DNA from: an uncultured Gemmatimonadota bacterium
GTDB taxonomy: Bacteria > Gemmatimonadota > Gemmatimonadetes > Gemmatimonadales > Gemmatimonadaceae
DNA length: 7,781 nt
Reading direction: 5' to 3'
NCBI GenBank assembly: GCA_946887155.1
Contig: CAMPKM010000120.1
Coordinates: 1-7,781, forward strand
Shown here: one piece after another, positions 5,138 to 7,781 of the stretch
Position numbering within the stretch: position 1 is the first letter of the stretch
Layout: every line of letters begins with the position of its first letter
Translations under genes and position numbers: made by a program
The notes under the pieces: model-generated
Seen by the model: the letters and a program-made list of their open reading frames with translations, nothing else
Databases searched by the model: none
Told to the model about the DNA's origin: nothing

Positions 5138-7426
5138 TCAGCGACGGATGCTGACGGCGATGTCGAGGCTGCGCGGCGCCAGGATGAAGTATCTGGGCGT
5201 GCCATCGCTGCTCACGTCTCCCGACGTCAACGCCCGCCGGTCCAGGACATTGCGCACGTACGCCGACAGTGTGGTCAGGCCGATGGAGTACCGGGCCCCG
5301 GCGTCGAGCACGTGGAATGCCGGACTCGTCAGCGTCGCGTCGCCGGTTGGTGCCAGGAAGCTGCGACCCTGGTACCGGCTATCGGCCGTCAGTGTGAGCT
5401 GGGCGGCGGGTCGCCAGGTCAGTTGCTGGCTGGCCAGGAACGCGGGCGAAAGAATCGGCTCCACGTCGCGGTACGCGGTGCCGGTCCCTTCGTCGACATA
5501 TTCGGCGATGCGATTGCGGCTGAGCGTCATGGTCGAGCCTAACGACACTGATGGCGTCAATTCCAGCGACGCATCCAGCTCGATGCCGCGCCGGTAACTG
5601 CGGCCAACGTTGGCGCGGATGTCGTAGCCAAGCGGGGTCGTAGCGCCGGTTCGCGCGATCTCGTCACGGAACCGCATGTCGAACACCGTGAGGTTCAGTC
5701 CGAAGCGGTTCCCCGCAACCGACGCGCCGAGCTCGAGATCGTTTACATGCTCCGGACGCACTCGCGTCAGCGGAAGCAGCGCCGGCGCATCATCGGGTGT
5801 GACATCGTCTGCGCCGGCGAACAGGTCGCCGCGCGTCGGTTCACGGCCGGTCGTGCCGTACGAGGCAAAAAGGCTCAACCGCGTGGTTGCCTGCACCGTC
5901 ACGCCAACTTTCGGATTCACGAAGTTCCAGCGCTGGCTCACCTCGTCGAGCCCGTACCCCGCGGTCGGCCGGTACCGGAACTCGGCGGTTCGCAGTTGCA
6001 GGTCGCCGAATAGCGTGGCCGCGCCTAACGCCAAGCTGGCCTTGGCAAAGCTGCTGGCTTCGGTCTTGAAACCCGTGTTGGAATAGCCCGGGTACTGCAG
6101 GTCCGGCCGTTCATCGAACTCGTGGTCCTTCGCGTAGGTCATCCCGTGCGCGCCGCCGTCGAACGTCAATCGCCCGCGTACGACGTGCGCCGCCGCGATC
6201 AGCCCGCCCCAGCGCGACGCCGATCGGAAACGCAGTGCGGGCCCGGGCGCGCCGGAGGGGTAATCGTAGAAACCACGAGTCGTAAACCCGTACGCGGTGA
6301 GCCCGGCCGACGCGTCCGGCGAGATCAGCCGCGTCCAGGACAGCGTCGCAAAGCTCTCGCGATATTTGTCGCCGACACCGTCGAGCGGATTCGCTCGTGG
6401 ATTGACTTCGATTTCGCTGAGCGGTACCGCCGCGTAAGTCTGACCGTTCCGTTCGAGGCCCGACGTGACCGTAAGCTTTACGAAGTCTCGATCGCCGAAG
6501 TAACCCGCGCTCCCAAAGACGCTGTTGGCGGCGGACGAAGCACCGTCTCGATAACCGTCGGATCGCATGCCCGACACACGTCCATGAAAGGCAAATCGAT
6601 TCGCCAGCGGCCCGCTGTTGGCCTGGAGCGTCGCGCGTGCCATGCCGAACGAACCGCCGCCCATGTCCAGCAGCATCTCGCGCGGCGTCCCGGTGAGGGA
6701 GTGCGTCGCGAAGTTCACCGATCCACCGTACGCCGCCTGCCCGTACGTGCTCGTGCCCACGCCACGCTGCACCTGCATGCTCTGCACGGAACTCGTCAGG
6801 TCCGGAAAGTCCGAAAAATAGATCTGTTGTTCCTCGGGCTCGTTGAGCGGAATGCCATCCAGGGTGATGTTCACTCGCGACTGGTCGATACCTCTTATGC
6901 GGAAGTACGAATAGTTGAGCAGCGAGCCGCTCTCCGAAAACGCCGTGACCGACGGCGCCTGCCGCAGCGTGAGTGGCACATCCTGTCCGCTGTAGTCGCG
7001 TTCGATGCGCGATCGGTCGAGTGTCGTGCGCGCGACTGGCGCGTTGTCGCTCGCGCGAACCGCGGTCACGGTCAGTCGTTCCAGCGTGCGCGCGGTCGCC
7101 GTTCTCGTTGCCTCGGATCCCAGGGGGCTCAAGCTGATCGCGACGGAGGATTCCGGCGCACTGAACTCGCGTTCGACCCCCGCATAGCCCGCGCGCGCGA
7201 CAACCAGCGTGCCCGGGATGCCTAACGTGATCGTGAACCGGCCGTCGCTGCCGGTCGTCACCACCAGTCCCGGGTTCAGACCGCGGGCGCGAACGGTCGC
7301 ACCGGACAGGGCGGCACCGGTCGCTGCGTCGTTGACCACCCCGGCAATCGTGGCGGATGTCTGGCCACGGGAGATCCGTGGAGCTATGCCGGTCAGGAAG
7401 GCGGCGAGAACAAGAAGTCGGGTCAT
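5138..7426 (-). CDS. TonB-dependent outer-membrane receptor, TPP-riboswitch controlled (thiamine-related uptake)
   Basis: From the ATG at 7426 the protein has 762 residues. Residues 1-21 are a signal peptide (MTRLLVLAAFLTGIAPRISR), followed by a carboxypeptidase-regulatory-like beta domain (about 24-100: IAGVVNDAATGAALSGATVR). A TonB-box-like stretch, LERLTVTAVRA, lies at about 115-125. The plug is at about 130-240 (RTTLDRSRIERD, FRIRGIDQSRVNITLDGIPL, QRGVGTSTYGQAAYGGSVNF). The rest is a 22-strand-type barrel. The last strand, LDIAVSIRR, lacks the terminal aromatic residue usual for outer-membrane proteins. The reading frame extends 32 codons upstream, but the ATG at 7426 puts the signal peptide at the N-terminus and has a GAGGA ribosome-binding sequence 11 bases upstream. 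A thiamine pyrophosphate riboswitch precedes it, so I infer import of thiamine or a precursor or derivative, energised by TonB-ExbB-ExbD. No inner-membrane thiamine transporter is in view. Confidence 0.92.
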   Translation of the reverse strand: MTRLLVLAAFLTGIAPRISRGQTSATIAGVVNDAATGAALSGATVRARGLNPGLVVTTGSDGRFTITLGIPGTLVVARAGYAGVEREFSAPESSVAISLSPLGSEATRTATARTLERLTVTAVRASDNAPVARTTLDRSRIERDYSGQDVPLTLRQAPSVTAFSESGSLLNYSYFRIRGIDQSRVNITLDGIPLNEPEEQQIYFSDFPDLTSSVQSMQVQRGVGTSTYGQAAYGGSVNFATHSLTGTPREMLLDMGGGSFGMARATLQANSGPLANRFAFHGRVSGMRSDGYRDGASSAANSVFGSAGYFGDRDFVKLTVTSGLERNGQTYAAVPLSEIEVNPRANPLDGVGDKYRESFATLSWTRLISPDASAGLTAYGFTTRGFYDYPSGAPGPALRFRSASRWGGLIAAAHVVRGRLTFDGGAHGMTYAKDHEFDERPDLQYPGYSNTGFKTEASSFAKASLALGAATLFGDLQLRTAEFRYRPTAGYGLDEVSQRWNFVNPKVGVTVQATTRLSLFASYGTTGREPTRGDLFAGADDVTPDDAPALLPLTRVRPEHVNDLELGASVAGNRFGLNLTVFDMRFRDEIARTGATTPLGYDIRANVGRSYRRGIELDASLELTPSVSLGSTMTLSRNRIAEYVDEGTGTAYRDVEPILSPAFLASQQLTWRPAAQLTLTADSRYQGRSFLAPTGDATLTSPAFHVLDAGARYSIGLTTLSAYVRNVLDRRALTSGDVSSDGTPRYFILAPRSLDIAVSIRR

Positions 7427-7578
7427 CGGCTCAACGATCCTCAGGGAGCTCGACCGGAACCGCGTACCCACCGACAGCATGGCGCCAGGCGCTGACCAGT
7501 TGCGGCGCGCGACATGGCGCACCGTGCCGCTCCAAATTCAGCGGCCATCACTGGCTGACCTTCCCCGAAGGCAAGGAC
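7427..7578 (-). promoter_or_regulatory. Long 5' leader between the aptamer and the receptor start
   Basis: These 152 bases should carry the riboswitch expression platform. Directly after the aptamer is a small hairpin, CCTTC/GAAGG (7571-7559 on the minus strand), followed by a TCAGC/GCTGA inverted repeat. Neither is followed by a T run, so I see no intrinsic terminator, and control of translation or rho-dependent termination is more likely. The receptor reading frame is open through positions 7427-7522, but this extension precedes the signal peptide and is probably untranslated. Confidence 0.45.
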
Positions 7579-7669
7579 ACTCGCGTCTTCCTACGCCGGT
7601 GCTAACCGGATCAGGTTCGACGGGACTCTCTCAGCCCGCACGCACTCACGTGGGGCACCCCGGACGAGT
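7579..7669 (-). ncRNA. TPP (thiamine pyrophosphate) riboswitch aptamer, THI element
   Basis: Read on the minus strand, this has the conserved parts of the THI box in order. CCGGGGTGCC is at the 5' side. GGGCTGAGAGAGTCCC (7637-7622) holds the pyrimidine-sensing CTGAGA core. GAACCTGATCCGGTTAGC (7618-7601) is followed by GCGTAGG (about 7596-7590), the pyrophosphate-sensing arm. The closing helix P1 is formed by ACTCG (7669-7665) and CGAGT (7583-7579), extended inward by a GTC/GAC pairing with a small bulge. When TPP binds, such elements turn off the downstream gene, here the TonB-dependent receptor 152 bases away. The total of about 91 nt is within the normal size range. Every conserved block is present, so I am confident of the family. 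Confidence 0.95.
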
Positions 7670-7676
7670 TGAACGG

Positions 7677-7705
7677 ATGATAGGCGGCCGAACCTCCCGT
7701 TGGAA
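7677..7705 (-). promoter_or_regulatory. Likely promoter of the riboswitch-receptor transcript
   Basis: On the minus strand TATCAT (7682-7677) matches the -10 consensus at five of six positions. TTCCAA (7705-7700), a poor -35 with three of six matches, lies exactly 17 bp upstream. A start about seven bases past the -10 would fall at about 7670, immediately before helix P1 of the riboswitch, which is what an aptamer at the 5' end of its mRNA requires. Confidence 0.5.
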
Positions 7706-7781
7706 GCCGTCCGTTTGCCACTCCGAACAGCATTTCCGAACACTTGCCGCCCCCACGGCCTTCACCAACGCCAGCAACTTC

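Noticed and set aside
6122..7225. Plus-strand open frame of 367 codons
   Set aside because: It is antisense to the receptor, Arg-rich, and without domains. The receptor on the minus strand has clear plug and barrel motifs.
7427..7522. Upstream extension of the receptor by 32 codons
   Set aside because: It would bury the signal peptide at residues 33-53. The ATG at 7426 has a ribosome-binding sequence and gives a normal secreted N-terminus.
7706..7781. Possible end of another gene at the right edge
   Set aside because: The last roughly 40 bp have G/C-rich third positions in one frame on each strand, but the stretch is too short, the pattern breaks quickly, and no start or family motif is visible.
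1..7781. CRISPR array, insertion sequence, tRNA or rRNA genes
   Set aside because: I saw no regularly spaced direct repeats, transposase frames with terminal inverted repeats, or tRNA/rRNA signatures. The GTTAGGC copies are irregularly spaced and lie inside genes.

Overview
The window is GC-rich DNA (codon third positions mostly G or C) from a Gram-negative-type bacterium, since it encodes a TonB-dependent outer-membrane receptor. A PadR-type repressor directly in front of an ADOP-type 'orphan' FtsX permease is a cassette typical of Acidobacteriota and Gemmatimonadota. Together with the GC-rich style, this makes Gemmatimonadota (or a relative) my best guess. That is inference from gene content, not a phylogenetic result.

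Layout. Positions 3-158 (+) are the tail of an unrecognised gene with a hydrophobic segment, followed by a hairpin that looks like its terminator. A small VOC/glyoxalase-fold protein (276-671, +) follows and may be translated from a leaderless mRNA. It converges on a set of minus-strand genes, with a hairpin at the junction. In minus-strand transcription order these are: a TPP (thiamine pyrophosphate) riboswitch (7669-7579); the TonB-dependent receptor it precedes (7426-5138); a short gap with nested inverted repeats; the PadR regulator (5053-4730); the ADOP permease 16 bp downstream with a good Shine-Dalgarno; a roughly 260-bp gap with a hairpin; and a SAM-dependent methyltransferase with a zinc-ribbon-like N-terminus (1784-708).

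Function. The receptor has a signal peptide, a carboxypeptidase-regulatory-like N-terminal domain, a plug and a barrel. Its thiamine riboswitch suggests it imports thiamine or a thiamine precursor or derivative across the outer membrane and is switched off when TPP is plentiful. The PadR/permease pair looks like a self-regulated membrane-export or envelope-stress unit with no ATPase gene in view. The methyltransferase and VOC genes have no clear functional link to the rest.

The two points most worth a second look are the riboswitch-receptor pair and the heptamer GTTAGGC. The heptamer occurs seven times, always on the minus strand and always placed so that it supplies a TTA-GGC (Leu-Gly) codon pair. 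It accounts for seven of the eight TTA codons I found in the minus-strand genes.
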